Source of the DNA: Lolium rigidum
Taxonomy: Eukaryota > Streptophyta > Magnoliopsida > Poales > Poaceae
Direction of reading: 5' to 3'
Length of the DNA: 64,000 nt
NCBI RefSeq assembly: GCF_022539505.1
Contig: NC_061508.1
Location: 60,370,033 to 60,434,032, forward strand
The notes below the pieces were generated by a model. The model worked only from the letters and a program-made list of their open reading frames with translations. It did no database searches and had not been told where the DNA came from. Numbering within the stretch: the first letter of the stretch is position 1; every line of letters begins with the position of its first letter. A program made the position numbers and the translations under genes. Below are positions 12,879 to 25,500 of this stretch, piece after piece.

Positions 12879-13166
12879 CTAGGTACTAAAGAGATCTGGG
12901 TATTCAGTCTTCATGAAGTCTTCTCGCTCCCAAGTGGCTTCTTCTTCTGTATGGTTACTCCATTGGATCTTCAGAAACTTGATACTCCTGGTGCGGGTGG
13001 TTCTGAAAGCTTCTTCCAAGATGTGAATAGGTACTTCGCGGTAGGTCAAATCTGAGTTGATATCCACAGCTCGATGATCGATGTTCTTGAAAACCTCGGT
13101 CTTCTTCGGTACTTCCAAGCACTTCCGGAGTAATGAGATGTGAAACACATTGTGTACCGCTGACAT
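12879..13166 (-). pseudogene. Integrase C-terminal tail with chromodomain
   Basis: The frame starts MSAVHNVFHISLLRKC, the usual end of the gypsy integrase, and continues into a chromodomain-like block: VPIHILEEAFRTTRTRSI, then IQWSNHTEEEATWERED and a final YPDLFST. The pattern W-x-N-H...EATWE is typical of the chromovirus targeting module thought to bind histone marks. It ends with a stop at 12879, 48 bp before the LTR. It lies in a different frame from the upstream integrase, and an in-frame stop lies at about 13204. Confidence 0.8.
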
Positions 13167-13255
13167 TTCTTCTGGTAACTCCAGTTGATAGGATACTTCT
13201 CCTCAGCGACTCAGGACTTTGAAGGGTCCAACATATCGGGGTGCAAGCTTTCCTC

Positions 13256-13986
13256 TTAGTTGGAATCTCTGCATTCCTTTAAGGGGGACACTTTAAGATA
13301 CTCGAAATCTCCAATCTCGAAGGTCATCTCTCGGCGTCTCTTGTCGGCGTAGCTCTTCTGTCTTGATTGGGCTGTCTTGAGGTATTCGCGGATCCTGTGA
13401 ACCTTCTCTTCAGCTTCTCGGAGAATATCTGGTCCAAAGACTTGACTCTCTCCAACTTCCGACCAATTCAGAGGGGTACGGCACTTCCTTCCGTACAGTG
13501 CTTCAAAGGGGGCCATTTGCAAACTGGCTTGATAGCTGTTGTTGTACGAGAATTCTGCGTAAGGCAAGTAGTCTTCCCACTTGGATCCATACTCCAGCAC
13601 ACATGCTCTCAACATATCTTCCAGTATTTGATTGACTCGTTCGATCCGTCCATCGATCTGCGGGTGATAGGTCTGTGCTGAAATTCAGCCGGGTTCCTAG
13701 TCCTTCATGTACTTTCTCGCCGTAATCTTGAGGTGAATTGAGATCCTCTATCTGACACTATTGACTTCGGGGTTCCATGCAGGCTGACTATCCGTGAGAT
13801 ATATAACTCGGCGAGTCTTGGTCCTTGATAGGTGGTCTTGACGGGGATGAAATGAGCTACCTTGGTCAATCTATCGACCACTACCCAGATAGAATCATTT
13901 CCTTTACTGGATTTGGGCAGTCCGGTGATGAAGTCCATTCCTACAGAATCCCACTTCCATTCGGGAATCTGCAGGGGTTGCAGCAA
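13256..13986 (-). pseudogene. Integrase core of chromovirus B, frameshifted
   Basis: Two frames. 13986-13705 holds [18 protein letters not shown] and VSDRGSQF, giving the first two Asp of the DDE triad. 13615-13256 holds SKWEDYLPYAEFSYNNSYQ and FEALYGRKCRTPL, the usual sequence after the catalytic Glu, then a basic tail. The piece with the Glu (about 13620-13705) is disrupted by frame loss. The protein would insert retrotransposon cDNA; here it is broken. Confidence 0.85.
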
Positions 13987-15787
13987 ACCTGCGGGTCGTT
14001 GATGTTCCGCTTTGACTCGTTGACAGATATAACACTTGGCGATATAGCTTCCAGTCTCTCTTCATTCCATACCTCCAAAATTGTTCCTTCAAATCTTGGT
14101 ACATCTTGGTTCCTCCGGGATGAATAGAATAAAGGGTGTCATGAGCTTCTTCCAGGATAACTTGCTTCAATTCTGACGGCACGCAAAGGCGTCCGTTGTA
14201 CCAAAGCACTCCTTCTTCATCTTCGGTGAATCCCGGTGCCTTTCCTGCAGCTATTTGGCTCTTGATCCCATCAATGCTAGCATTTCCCTTCTGGGCTTCC
14301 TTGATCTGACTAATCAAGGTAGGTTGGAGTTCGATGCTGGCTAGAAATCCGTCACTAACTAGCTCCAATCTAAACTGTTCAAATTCTTGGTGTAAACTTG
14401 GTTGCTCTGCTGCGATCATGGAGTTCAACTGACACGGCAGTCTACTCAGGGCATCCGCTACCACATTGGCCTTGCCGGGGTGATAGTGAATTTCCATATC
14501 ATAATCCTTGATTAGCTCTATCCATCTGCGCTGCCTCATATTCAGCTCCTTCTGAGTGAAGATATACTTCAAGCTCTTGTGATCCGAATAGATCTCGCAT
14601 CGATTACCCATGAGGTAATGACGCCATACTTTCAGGGCTAAAACCACGGCTGCTAGCTCTAAGTCATGGGTTGGATAATTCTGCTCATGTTGCTTCAGTT
14701 GCCTTGACAGGTATGATATCACTTTGCCTTCTTGCATCAACACACATCCAAGACTTATCTTGGAGGCGTCACAGTACACGTCAAATGGCTTGGTGATGTC
14801 CGGCATGATCAATATTGGGGCTGAGGTCAATCTACTCTTGAGTTGTTGGAAACTCTCTTCACATTTGTTAGTCCATTCAAACTTCTTGTCCTTCTTCAGT
14901 AATTGAGTCATTGGTCTTGCTATGCTCGAGAATCCTTCAACGAACCGGCGGTAATATCCCGCCAATCCGAGAAATGCACGGACTTCAGTCTGAGTGGTTG
15001 GGGCTTTCCATTCTTCAACGGTCTTGATTTTTGAGGGGTCAACGGCAATTCCTCCTGCAGACAAGATGTGTCCCAGGAATCCTACTTCCTTCAACCAAAA
15101 CTCACACTTGCTGAACTTGGCGTACAACTGATGCTCCCGAAGGGTATCTAGGACAACTTCCAAATGTTGCTCATGTTCTTCTTCGGATTTGGAGTAGATA
15201 AGGATGTCGTCGATGAAGACAACGACAAACTTATCCAGGAAGTTCATAAAGATCTTATTCATGAGATTCATGAAGTAAGCGGGGGCATTGGTCAATCCAA
15301 ATGACATGACATTGTACTCATACAATCCATATCTGGTGGTGAAGGTAGTTTTGGGGATATCGGTGGCACGAATCTTCAGTTGGTGGTAACCAGTCCTAAG
15401 ATCAATCTTAGAGAACACTTTGGCACCGGTCAGCTGGTCAAACAGATCTTCTATCTTTGGCAAAGGATACTTGTTCTTGATGGTGACATCGTTAAGCTTA
15501 CGGTAATCCGTACATAAACGGGTGGCACCATCCTTCATTTCCACAAACAAAACTGGGGATCTCCAAGGCGACGCACTTGGTCGAATCAGACCTTTGAACA
15601 ACATATCATCCTGTTGCTTCTTCAGTTCCACTAACTCTGCCGGCTTCATACTATAGGCTCTCTGGGCTATAGGTCCTGTTCCAGGGATTAACTCAATGAT
15701 AAACTCGATATCCCGATCTGGGGGCATACCGGGTAGATCATCAGGAAACACTTCGGGGTATCGACAAACGACCCTGATCTGATCCAA
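13904..15787 (-). pseudogene. Reverse transcriptase and RNase H of chromovirus B
   Basis: A 627-codon open frame. RT runs from about residue 60 to 250, with FIDD at 191-194 as the catalytic motif and [12 protein letters not shown] upstream at 125-136. RNase H follows, and all four acidic residues are visible: D340, E377, D402 and D445. The integrase zinc finger begins near H549 and H556, then a frameshift near 14050 destroys the rest. Upstream, a frameshift between 15790 and 15840 separates it from protease. It is the best-preserved part of the element, and the active sites of RT and RNase H look intact. Confidence 0.9.
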
Positions 15788-16349
15788 GGTGGGTTTGGCT
15801 AGACTGCGGTTGCGGTGTAAACTTTCTGGGCAGTCTCTCAGATATGTGCTGGACTAACACTCTGGTGCTACTAGTCATGGTGATGGCCTTCTTGGCACAA
15901 TCAATCAATCCATGATGTTTCGACATCCAGTCCATACCCAGTACTACTTCCAAACCTTTTGTTCCCAGAACAATCAAATTTGCATAAAAATCTATTTCAT
16001 GAATTCTGATAGGCACATCTTTGAAAAAATTTCTAGCTTTAGTTGTTGAACCAGGTATTTGAACTATCATGACATGCTTCAAACTGATGGGTTGAATCTT
16101 ACTAGTGCATGCAAAATCTTCAGTAACAAATGAATGCGATGCTCCAGAATCAAACAGCACTCTTGCAGGTATTGAGTTAACAGAGAACATACCCAGCACG
16201 ACATCTGGGGCTTCCTGGACTTCTTCCGCACTCATGTGAAAGAGGCGGCCGCTGCGGTTGTTCGGGTTGTTGGGGGTGAACTTCTTGCCGTTGGCGACAC
16301 GGCGTTGTTGCTGAGCAGGGCCAAAGGTGTTGGCGGCAGTCTTGGCGAG
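15741..16349 (-). pseudogene. Aspartic protease region of chromovirus B
   Basis: In the same frame as gag, just past the TGA at 16350-16352. The longest ATG-started part is 16235-15741. The active-site triplet is VLFDSGASHSFV, followed by flap-like and ALGMDWM-type sequence (EVVLGMDWMSKHHGLID). It would mature the polyprotein. The frame ends in a shifted tail just before RT. Confidence 0.8.
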
Positions 16350-17423
16350 TCACTTGGGGCACTCATTGGAATAGTGACCCACCACTCCACACTCATAACA
16401 AGTGACGGTGGACTTGTCCTTGGGGGTGATAGGAACATCGTTGCTCCCAGTCCTCGGAGCAGTGTTGGAGTTATTGTTGTTGGGGGCTCTCATCGGGGCG
16501 CGGTTGAAGTGGTTGGTGTTGGCATGATGGGGGTTGTTGTTGTGGTTGTTGTGGCCTCCTGGCCTAGGGTTTTCTCCACTTCGGTTCTGAAAACCCGGAC
16601 GTGACATCTGCATCGGAGGCTTGTTGTTTCTTGGGTTAAACCCTCCGCTTGAGCTGGGGCGAAACCTGGGGGTATTGCTGGGCCCACTCTGGTGCATAAT
16701 GCGGCGCTTGCGTTTCTCGTTGGCTTGGTTAAGTTTCCCCTCCATCTGGATGGCGGAGTCAACAAGGGCTTCCAGGTCAGCAAAAGGGATGTTGACCAGC
16801 ACAGTCTGCATCTCATCATGCAGTCCATTTAGGAATCTCTCCTTCCTCTTCTCGGTGGTGTCGGTCTCATCCGGGGCGTACCTTGACAGAGTGAGGAATC
16901 TGTCGCGGTATTCTACCACGGTCAGTCGGCCTTGCTTCAGTTCCCTGAACTCGTCCCTCATATTCTTGATCAGACCCGGTGGCACATGATACTTGCTGAA
17001 CTTGAGCTTGAAATCTGCCCAAGTCATCATTTGCCCCGCATTCAATGCACGGGCACTCGTCCACCAGGCTCGTGCAGGTCCTGCCAAGTAGTGGGTGGCA
17101 AACAGCACCTTGTCATTATCTTCCACTCCGGCAACTTCAAGATTGTTCTCCATGGTTTGGAGCCAATCATCAGCGTCAAGGGGTTCTTTCTTGCTGAACA
17201 CAGGTGGGTTAGTGTTCTGGAAGTTCTTCAGGTTTGACCCAGGGTGGTCATGGTTTCCGTGGCCTTGGTTATTCTGTGCAATCTGTTGTATTGCTGCGAT
17301 ATTGGCTTGCCTTTCAGCTCTGTCAGCCTCTCTATCTGCCATCAGCATCTGCAGCATTTGCGTCATCGCATCCTGATTGGTACCACGAGTCGGAGGTGCC
17401 ATCTGAACATTGAGATAGATCAT
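16350..17423 (-). CDS. Gag of chromovirus B, ends at premature-looking stop
   Basis: A 357-residue open frame starting at an ATG at 17423. It has a capsid-like domain (ADDWLQTMENNLEV, WWTSARALNAGQMMTWADF, FRELKQGRLTVVEYRDRF), an Asn/Arg/Pro-rich linker at about residues 250-335, and a CCHC zinc knuckle (CYECGVVGHYSNECPK) at the very end. The next codon is TGA (16350-16352), and the frame continues into protease without another stop. In related elements an Arg codon usually follows CPK, so a CGA to TGA change is the simple reading; this comparison is from memory of the family. Gag packages element RNA. Confidence 0.85.
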   Translation of the reverse strand: MIYLNVQMAPPTRGTNQDAMTQMLQMLMADREADRAERQANIAAIQQIAQNNQGHGNHDHPGSNLKNFQNTNPPVFSKKEPLDADDWLQTMENNLEVAGVEDNDKVLFATHYLAGPARAWWTSARALNAGQMMTWADFKLKFSKYHVPPGLIKNMRDEFRELKQGRLTVVEYRDRFLTLSRYAPDETDTTEKRKERFLNGLHDEMQTVLVNIPFADLEALVDSAIQMEGKLNQANEKRKRRIMHQSGPSNTPRFRPSSSGGFNPRNNKPPMQMSRPGFQNRSGENPRPGGHNNHNNNPHHANTNHFNRAPMRAPNNNNSNTAPRTGSNDVPITPKDKSTVTCYECGVVGHYSNECPK

Positions 17424-20271
17424 GAGACGAGAGGGAAATTTCTATGGCTTATTTTGGGTAAAGTACACAAAGTTTAAAAACTTGAGTTCTTGACATGTTG
17501 AATTAAACACACTCTTATTCATTCAAGTAGCACAGATTACAAAGTAACACACCGGAGGGTTTGAAGAACCCTTTCACCATTCTACGATACAAGGGACTGA
17601 TACAAAGGACCGATACAAATCACGCTACGCAAGAGCTTATGTGGGACTACTCTCCATCAACATAGATATGGAAGGTGTTATCCATTGCGGCTTCCAGGTG
17701 CTCATGACCATCCATATAGGGGTGGAAGGCCAGGTCTTCATCTTCCTCCTCCTCGTAGTCATCATCGTTGCTCACATAGGAGTAGCCATCTCCCTGGATG
17801 TCTTCTCCCTCGCCTTCTCCTTCCAGTTCCTGGAGCTGTTCCGCCTGAGTTGCGACGGTCTCCTTTAGTGAGGCGATCTTGGCCTTGAGGTGGTGGATGG
17901 TGTAGTCCTTCTTCGCGTTCAGACGGCGAAGAGCCCTGCGCTCCTTGGCGATGACCTTGATGGTCTATGATGACCCAGCGTACCACTGCATGGTGTAGTA
18001 CACAAGTCGTTGACATAACACAAGTGAAACACCGTTCCACTCATATTACATCCCTCAGACTGGTACAACAGAAACATATGCGAGTCCAAGGTATGTCTAT
18101 AGAAGTACACACGAGCTGTTTACAAAAGATCAACACAACCTCCTACTTTACAGTGAGGTAAAACTTCAAATAAAGCTCCAGAAGAACGACTCGTAGTCTA
18201 TCTTATTGCTAACTCAAGTTCAAGAGCTACTTGGCTTGCTATAGAAATCTAGCTACTTAGGTGCTAGGATTAGGGAAAGGTTCCCTTCTATTACTAGTCT
18301 AGGTTTCCATTATAGCTGCTGCAGAAGTTGACTCCATTGACTTCTTTGATTGGATTCTTCATCTTGTTGCAGCTTGACTCCTTTGTCTTCGAGTTCCACG
18401 GTAGTTTCTCCTTCGGTGCTTCCATCTAAGAAGGGGGTTCAAATGGGAGGGAATGAGTACGAGCGTACTCAGCAAGTTCATATTAGGAAATAGGTGTATC
18501 ATGCACTAGCTACAGCCATAGACCAGAAAGTCATAGGCCAATGCAAGTTTTCGTAAACATTTCTTCAAAAAGTTTATTTTATTCTGAAAACTACGCCCGT
18601 CAGTCTTCACAGGTTGAACAGAACTTCGTGGAGTTCCTTTCCTGCCGCGTTCGCAGTTCCCTTCCCGGAACAGGGAGTGACAGTCACAATTCAGTATCCT
18701 CTGCAGAGGTGCGTTACTTTTCCCATAAGAGAACTTATCCTTGATGCCTTGTCGAGACGCGTTTCTCGTCCACACTTCCTTGGTGTGGGGCCAGGTGTAA
18801 GATCCAAGCCAATCACTGCCTTCTCCGCGACCCTGCAAACCCACCCTTTTGTCCACCCGTACACCCCCAGTAGACTTCTCCCGATAATACGGCTTTACTC
18901 ACGGTGCACTTTGGACAATCCATCATAGATCGTAGAGCCCGACATCACACACGGATGGGGATTTAAAAGGCTATCCCAACCTACGGCAGTGCCTCCAACA
19001 CCCCGCGGCTCTACCAATCCGTTGGCGTGCGTAAGGGAAAAGATACAGTCGACTTCCCCGAGCCATTATAGATCTTATGGTCAACGCGATATGTACGGCG
19101 CTAGAATCACCGGACGGCATTGGTACTTAATCCTAGGGTGATATAACCCATGCAATGGAACCTCCACCATATCAACACATACCATGGTTCCATTGCCCAC
19201 CACATAGTCATATTCATAATTGTAAAATAATACTTTGCTTTTCAATGCATGAGTGATAAGTATAATACTTTGCATATAATTTGATAAAAATAATCAAATG
19301 ACATGAGCAAGCGATGAACTTGCCTTTCTTGACTGCAAGATTATGCAGGCAAAAGCTTCGATACGTGAGAACTCCAAATGCTGAAATACCATCATCGTCC
19401 GGTAAGGACAATGTTTAAAGAACTGGCAAAAATGCTATAATGCATAGTATGAGATGCAATCGTCCCGAGCGTAACCTAACCTCGATGATTTAGGATGTAT
19501 GAGTTGTAAAGATTTCTTTAGGGTTGGTTGCACTTTTAGAATGGTTCTCAAACAAGGTTCTTATTAGAGTTTGGTTATATTAGCATCATAACCAAGTGAT
19601 ATAAGACATCATAACAATCATACACATAAAGAATAGTGGTGGAATAATATGTAAAGAACAATTGTCAATTTTAAGTTCTACGTAACATGGTTGATGATTA
19701 CTTATACTATACTTCAAAAGAATAACTTTTGAAGAACATGTTAATTAAGAAATAATGAGCATTTCAAAGAAGGATTAGGGCTTCTAAGGTTTGATTGACA
19801 TTTGTACTTCAAAGGAATAACTTTGGAAGAACAGGTTGAATAAGAATATGAACTACTATACATAGGAGCTATGGCTTTCTAGGATTTACTATTGGAGTCA
19901 TTTAGTTCTCTAATAGGAACTAGTTGGGTTCTTTAAGTAGAATGGGTTTATATATAGCAAGTATTGGTAGGTTTATTGCTATGGTTTCTTCTAAGCATCA
20001 TATCAAAGGATGGTTATTAAGATGGTTCTATAATTAGCTATTAGGGTTTACTATGGGTTAGGTTTACTATAACTTCCTATTTGTTTCACTAAGAAACCAC
20101 TAATGGTTTCCAAATTAAGTGAATTATCATTCCTAAGTAGGGTTTAGTTGAATAGGAACATATGATGAGAATTACTACACAAGGTTGGTACTAGAGTTCA
20201 TAATTATAGTTCTACTAAATTATGATGGTTGAGGTTGATCCTAATGGTGTGGTATATAGGATAGTGGTCAA
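17424..20271 (-). other. Leader and LTR-like DNA upstream of chromovirus B gag
   Basis: Non-coding apart from one acidic frame (17647-17967). 17968-19500 looks like the long leader of such elements. From about 19500 to 20271 the DNA is AT-rich and LTR-like and continues past the Helitron at 22571. I looked for a primer-binding site (complement of TGGTATCAGAGC) and for a second copy of the LTR end GGGATGTTACA and found neither, so the 5' LTR of element B cannot be delimited. Confidence 0.5.
17647..17967 (-). pseudogene. Acidic coiled-coil leader frame, no ATG
   Basis: On the minus strand a frame of about 107 codons is open from just after a TAG at 17968-17970 to a TAG at 17647-17649. It encodes a basic helical start (KERRALRRLNAKKD), a heptad-like stretch (HHLKAKIASLKETV), then a strongly acidic tail (SNDDDYEEEEDEDLAFH). 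There is no Met near the start, and the TAG could be the AG of a 3' splice site. It lies between leader and gag. Function is unknown; a spliced exon or an old leader ORF are both possible. Confidence 0.45.
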
Positions 20272-22570
20272 TCTTATATTTACTAATTAGAGGCACCATA
20301 CAAGACACCACATTAATCCACATCATTAGAATAATTAGGACAATTAGATCTGAAATCAATGGGTAGGATTAGTCAAGAAAGTCGTTATTTATAATGTCGC
20401 AGGGCTGTTACATTGACACGTTTACTTATTTATGTACAGGCTAAAATAGATTACGTGTGTAGAGTTCAACTTAAAATCGTACGAACAGCTTCTAAAGATA
20501 TATCTTGGCAGATGAAGGGGCATGCTTTATAAGCACCGCAGCTAACAAACAAAAATATATCTCCTAAGCAAAATAAATTTGAACCATCGTGTACACAAGT
20601 TTATGGACACGCTTAAATTATTCCGTGGGCCGGACAAGATCTGGGGTTGTTTACTATCCTAACGTGCAATTTCTTCATGTTTTTTTTTAACAAAGAGTCT
20701 ACGTCATGTACGACTCTTTCATATAGTTCCCCGCAAAAAAAAAGCTCATCCATATACGTTTAACCTACAGGAGAAACATGCAGATAAGGAAAACTGTCTT
20801 GGTCATAACAACAAGATGCAAGGTGATTATAGATCGTTGCCGGCGAGGAATGATCACATGCACACAATCGCGTCGGCCATAAGACGGTGTTATGGAAGCG
20901 CTTGCTTAGAATTCTTGACGCCGATGTTATGATGGGCCATTGTAGACCAATATGTCTCATCGGCCTCCTTTGTTGGCCGCTGGTCCTCCGGCACATCATC
21001 GATTACGTCGACCACAGCTCCTTCTCATACTCCATCTCACCGCTAATAGTAATCTCTCAAGTTCAGTGGTCAATGTTGTTGTACGTAAGATTGCAGCACA
21101 GATCTATTGGTGCACTTAGCTAGCTTCATACACGAGCACCGGATTGATTGATCAATTAGGTCATCTTTTTTTCTGAAAGGTCAATTAGGTCATCTTATGC
21201 TTTGCTACTACCGTACGTGCGTGTTTTGTCTGATCTAATAGGCTCAGTCGATAATTGATGCTATGGTTGAGCTTGCACAATAGATTAATTAGGTCATCTA
21301 GCTAGCTTTACATAGAAGCACGTGTGCAAAGATGGCATGTCGGAGTATTAGATCGTCTATTACAGATATATCTTGCATCCTGCTTTATTATTTCGGGTTG
21401 CATCTAGCCATTTTTACATGTTTTAATTATAGTTATCACCATAGACTTTATCCAAAGTGTGCTGCTTTTAGGCTAATATAGCTACCGCAGCTTTGCTGTT
21501 TGAAGGGCCAGAATACATATATAATGTTGTATATATTACAATTGCTAGAACGAATGGTGCAAGGCTTACCAAGAGTATTTGGCGTGCAGGGCGTGCAGTA
21601 TTCACTATAAAGATCATCCAGATTGTATTATCTCTAGGTTATATATCCATTGCCGATTTGTGATTTTAAGGGTACAAAAAAAATTATTGTCGTATATGCC
21701 ACAGTTGCAAGAATGACTAGGGCAAGGTATATCACGAGTATCCGGTGCTTCGATCATGTGCCAACATAGCAAGCTTGAGCAAAAAAAGCCACATTGAGGT
21801 ATTTGACAGTTTTTCTTTGTAACACTAACTGATATTTAATTTAATTAATGGGTATGTTTAAGTGTGATTCAAATCAATTGGTTTACCTTACAGCTAGATG
21901 AGTTCTGTCTAGGAAAACCATACGTATAATCTTGGTCATACCTTACATGCCTATCGAAATGTATTTGAGATACAACTTTCACAGAACGATTGTTGGTTGG
22001 TTTGTTGGATTAATGAATTACATTATACATAGACAATCTATTTTGCAGCCATGACTAGGTTTGATGAATTACAACGTTGAGAAAACCAAGTCAATCTGAA
22101 ATCTCATGCTTCTAAATTATTTCACATGTATTTCCGCTTAGTCCAGTTCACGACGCGGGGCATCGGAGTAAATATACAAGGTGGTGCCTATATATTATGA
22201 TATTTGTTCATCAAATAGGAACTCGATAGATGTTCAAGCTATTTATTACTTTGTGGCCATATTATAGTATTGAATATTAATAAACACTTTACGTGTACAT
22301 ATTATTCACTATTTCTTAAGAAGATGAAATAATAAATGTACATATTATTCACTATTTCGTAAGAAGGTGAAATAATAAATTATGTATCATCCACAAATAT
22401 TTAAAATAAGTGATTAAAATTATATTTATAAATATTTCACACTTTTATTCTCTACAAGGTCTACAAAATGCTATTTCAAATTCATATGGGTAGTAGGTTT
22501 TCTTTTTGCAATATGTAGTAGGACTTTTGCAAAATGGCTAGCCCGTGCTGGAGCACGGGTTGATGACTAG
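20272..22570 (+). mobile_element. Helitron H1, 2,299 bp
   Basis: Starts TCTTATATTTACTAATTAG after an A (20271) and ends CTAG at 22567-22570 before a T, the A|T insertion preference of Helitrons. The 3' end has a perfect hairpin (GCCCGTGCT, loop, AGCACGGG) followed by TTGATGACTAG. Both ends match Helitron H2 (31797-35160), and the first roughly 150 bp align. There is no Rep/helicase gene, so it is non-autonomous. Inside, no gene is recognised. A direct repeat of about 57 bp lies at 22285-22385 (copies share ATTATTCACTATTTC). Confidence 0.88.
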
Positions 22571-25500
22571 TGGTACTAATTCAATTAACAAGTTAGGGTT
22601 TATACCTAGGTGACACTAGTGGATCATATAGGTTTTAATTAAGAATAGGAACATGAAATGATAATCTCATGTGTCTTGGTTTTATGCTAGTGGATCCTAA
22701 GCATGTATTAAATTGTTGCTAATTAAGGTTCTATATGTCAAGTAAATCTCCCATGAGCATATGTGACACATATCTAGAGTTTTAGAGTTGGTTCTAAGGT
22801 GGAATGATCACATGAAATAATGGGATCCAGGTCTTACTCAATTTGAAACTAGGGTTTCTAAATCATGGTACAACTCCTAAAAAGGATGGTTGGACATATA
22901 GGTGTGGTAACTAATTCCTTTGAATCAAAATTAGGAATGGTTTGACATTTTATTAATTTTCACAAGATTTAATAATTAGGGTAACTCATGTTTAGGTTTA
23001 ATTTAGAAATCAGGGTTTAACAATTATTATGAGGTTTTAAAATAATTAACTTGTTAACTAAAGATGTCTAAGTAACAAGTTTTGAATTACCAAAATAACA
23101 TTAGCCTTTAGTATTTTCTTGATTTATTATCATTTAAAGAAAATAGAAAATAGCAATTTGCAAATTAGGGTTTATGAATTATCATTAATATTTAAGTGGA
23201 TGCAATTATGATAAATAAAATTAATCTTAACATTTTACTTAGTTACTGAATAGTTAAAATTTAATTTTGGAATTTCACTAATTATTGAATTCCAATTGTA
23301 TTTTGAATAAATGAAATGGCATAATTAATAAGGTTAAAAATAAGTGAAATTTTATTTTGACACACATTTTTGTTTTATATTTTATTTGAATAGAGTTTAT
23401 TTTTGTGAGCATTTTGATATATTATTCATATTTTTCTGAGTTGAAATGAATTTTATACAATTTTGCAAAGTTTTAGCTATTTACTGGAATTTGAAATTAA
23501 CCTAAATACTAAACATACCGATTCGATTACACACACAGAGACAGACATGTGGGTCCTGCGTGTCCACCTCAGCAGCCACGCGGCAAGGACCGGTCAACCT
23601 TGACCGCGTGTTTGACCTCACCGGCGTTTAACCGCCGGCGGTCTGCTGAGGACGGCGCCGCCGTTTTAGTGCCTCCCGAGACGAGCTACCGATATTTTTC
23701 GATTCCCTGGAACCTAACGAGCACAATGGGGTGGTCGCCCTTCTCAGAGGACCACCGGAGCTACGCCGGCGACCAGGTCCTGCGGCGGTGCACTCCGGCC
23801 AACTATCGAACTGTGGCTACGGGACGCGCAAGGATGTAATTAAGGGCTTCAGAGATGCGCTGGTTCACCTTGAGTCGATTGCAGTGGTCGGAGGCGAAGA
23901 AGATGGTCGGAGACGACGACGATTGACTGTTTCCCGGCGAACCCGAGTGAAAGGGAACGGTGAAATCCTCCTGGTTCCGAGATCCCCTTGATGCCTGCTT
24001 GCTCCCCAGAGGATCTACACGTCAAGGCGCATCTCCTCGACCTAACGGTGGACTCCGGGATGCTCTCAATCGACGGCTAGCCGGAGAACTGGCCGGCCAT
24101 GGCGGGGGTTCCAATGAGATGTAGAGAGGGCTAGGAAGGGATTGGATGAGCGGCGAAGAACAAGGATTACACGGCGGTTCTCCCCTCCTATTTATAGGCC
24201 ATGATTAGGTCAGAATCGTTGGCTCGCCGGTGACAGAGGTGGAGATGAACTGGCGACGGTGAAGTGCATTTGGGCGCGAATCTTGATGTCTTCGGATAGG
24301 CTCGGACGCGATGATGATAGTGTGGAGCTCTAGAACCTTCTGCGGCGTCCGGGGTGAGCTTATCCACGACGAGGACGTGGCCAGAGCTTCTCTCTGCGCT
24401 GTCGACGCCGTGGAGGAAGACGAAGACGACGACTCTCTTCGCACGATTTCTAAAGCAACGAAACGGTAAGTGTTGGGTTGCATTTGTTCGCGGGCTGGGC
24501 TGCTCCTGGGCTGGTCGACGTGGGTTGCTGTTGGGCTAAGGCTGCTGCGGTGCTGGGCTGCCAGGTAAGTTTCCCTCCATTTCTTTTTCAAATTTCTGTT
24601 TTTATTTCCTGGTTTCTATTTGGTATTTGAATTAACATTTGAATTTTTTTTTGTTTTGCAGGTTCTAAAACATTTGAATATCAATATAACTTGATAACAA
24701 TGCTCACTGTATAATCTTGTTGTTTAAACAAATATTTAGTTTAGATTAAATTTGTGTTGTTTGGATGCACAAATAAAAAAAATGTAAATAGATATGAATT
24801 TAGGGTTTATCTCAATTGCTTTGTTAACTAAGGAATTAAACTTGTTTTAATTGATTTGAAATTTAGAACTTATGAAGGTGAACATATTCTATTGTGCTAG
24901 TGCTTATTCATAGTGATTACTCACATATAATTAATTATGGCTAGAGTTTCATATTATTGGTAATGAGGTTGGAATTGTGTTATGATTGTATGTGAATAAT
25001 TATTCCTATGGTTTTAAGAGGATGGCTAAGAAAATTCTATAATCACTAATCTGGTTGTAGTAAACTTTAGCTTGAACTAATTAAGATGGATCCTATGTTT
25101 ATAATTAGCAATGCATTTGCTAATAATGGTTTAATTTATAGAACACTACTTCATTTGGTCTACTAGGATGGAAAGGTAGAGTTCAATATTTTATGTGAAG
25201 TAATTCCTAGGTGAAAGGTTTATAGTTTTGGGGATGCTTCACTAATTGAATGATAAAAATAGGCATGAGGCATGGCAGGGTTCTATTTGTAATCTAAATT
25301 ATACTTGTGTTGAAATGCAAAGGTAGTTGCTAACTTTTAAGTGTTGTGTAATAGTTCTAGTTCCTTTTTGATCCAACCTATGGATCAAATTATGTCTACC
25401 CAAAATAAGGGTTTAGCAAAGATCACAGTGAAGTTTATAGCGCTTGACTTGATGATCTACTTCAATTCCAGCAAGTCAAGTGAAACTTCAGTGACTGTGG

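Larger units (their letters stand above)
12832..17423 (-). mobile_element. Chromovirus B internal region (gag-pro-pol)
   Basis: Reading right to left: gag with CCHC knuckle, protease, reverse transcriptase, RNase H, integrase and chromodomain, then a polypurine tract at about 12832-12846 (minus strand). The order with a C-terminal chromodomain defines a chromovirus; the RT and RNase H style suggests the Tekay/Del lineage. Several frameshifts mean it is not autonomous now. Confidence 0.9.

Noticed and set aside
17590..17620. GGGACTGATACAAAGGACC as a primer-binding site
   Set aside because: It resembles only part of the complement of the tRNA-Met PBS and sits only about 170 bp upstream of gag, inside the leader.
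23549..24591. Open frames in GC-rich DNA on both strands
   Set aside because: Same explanation: promoter region of LTR C, next to its TATA box at 24188-24198.
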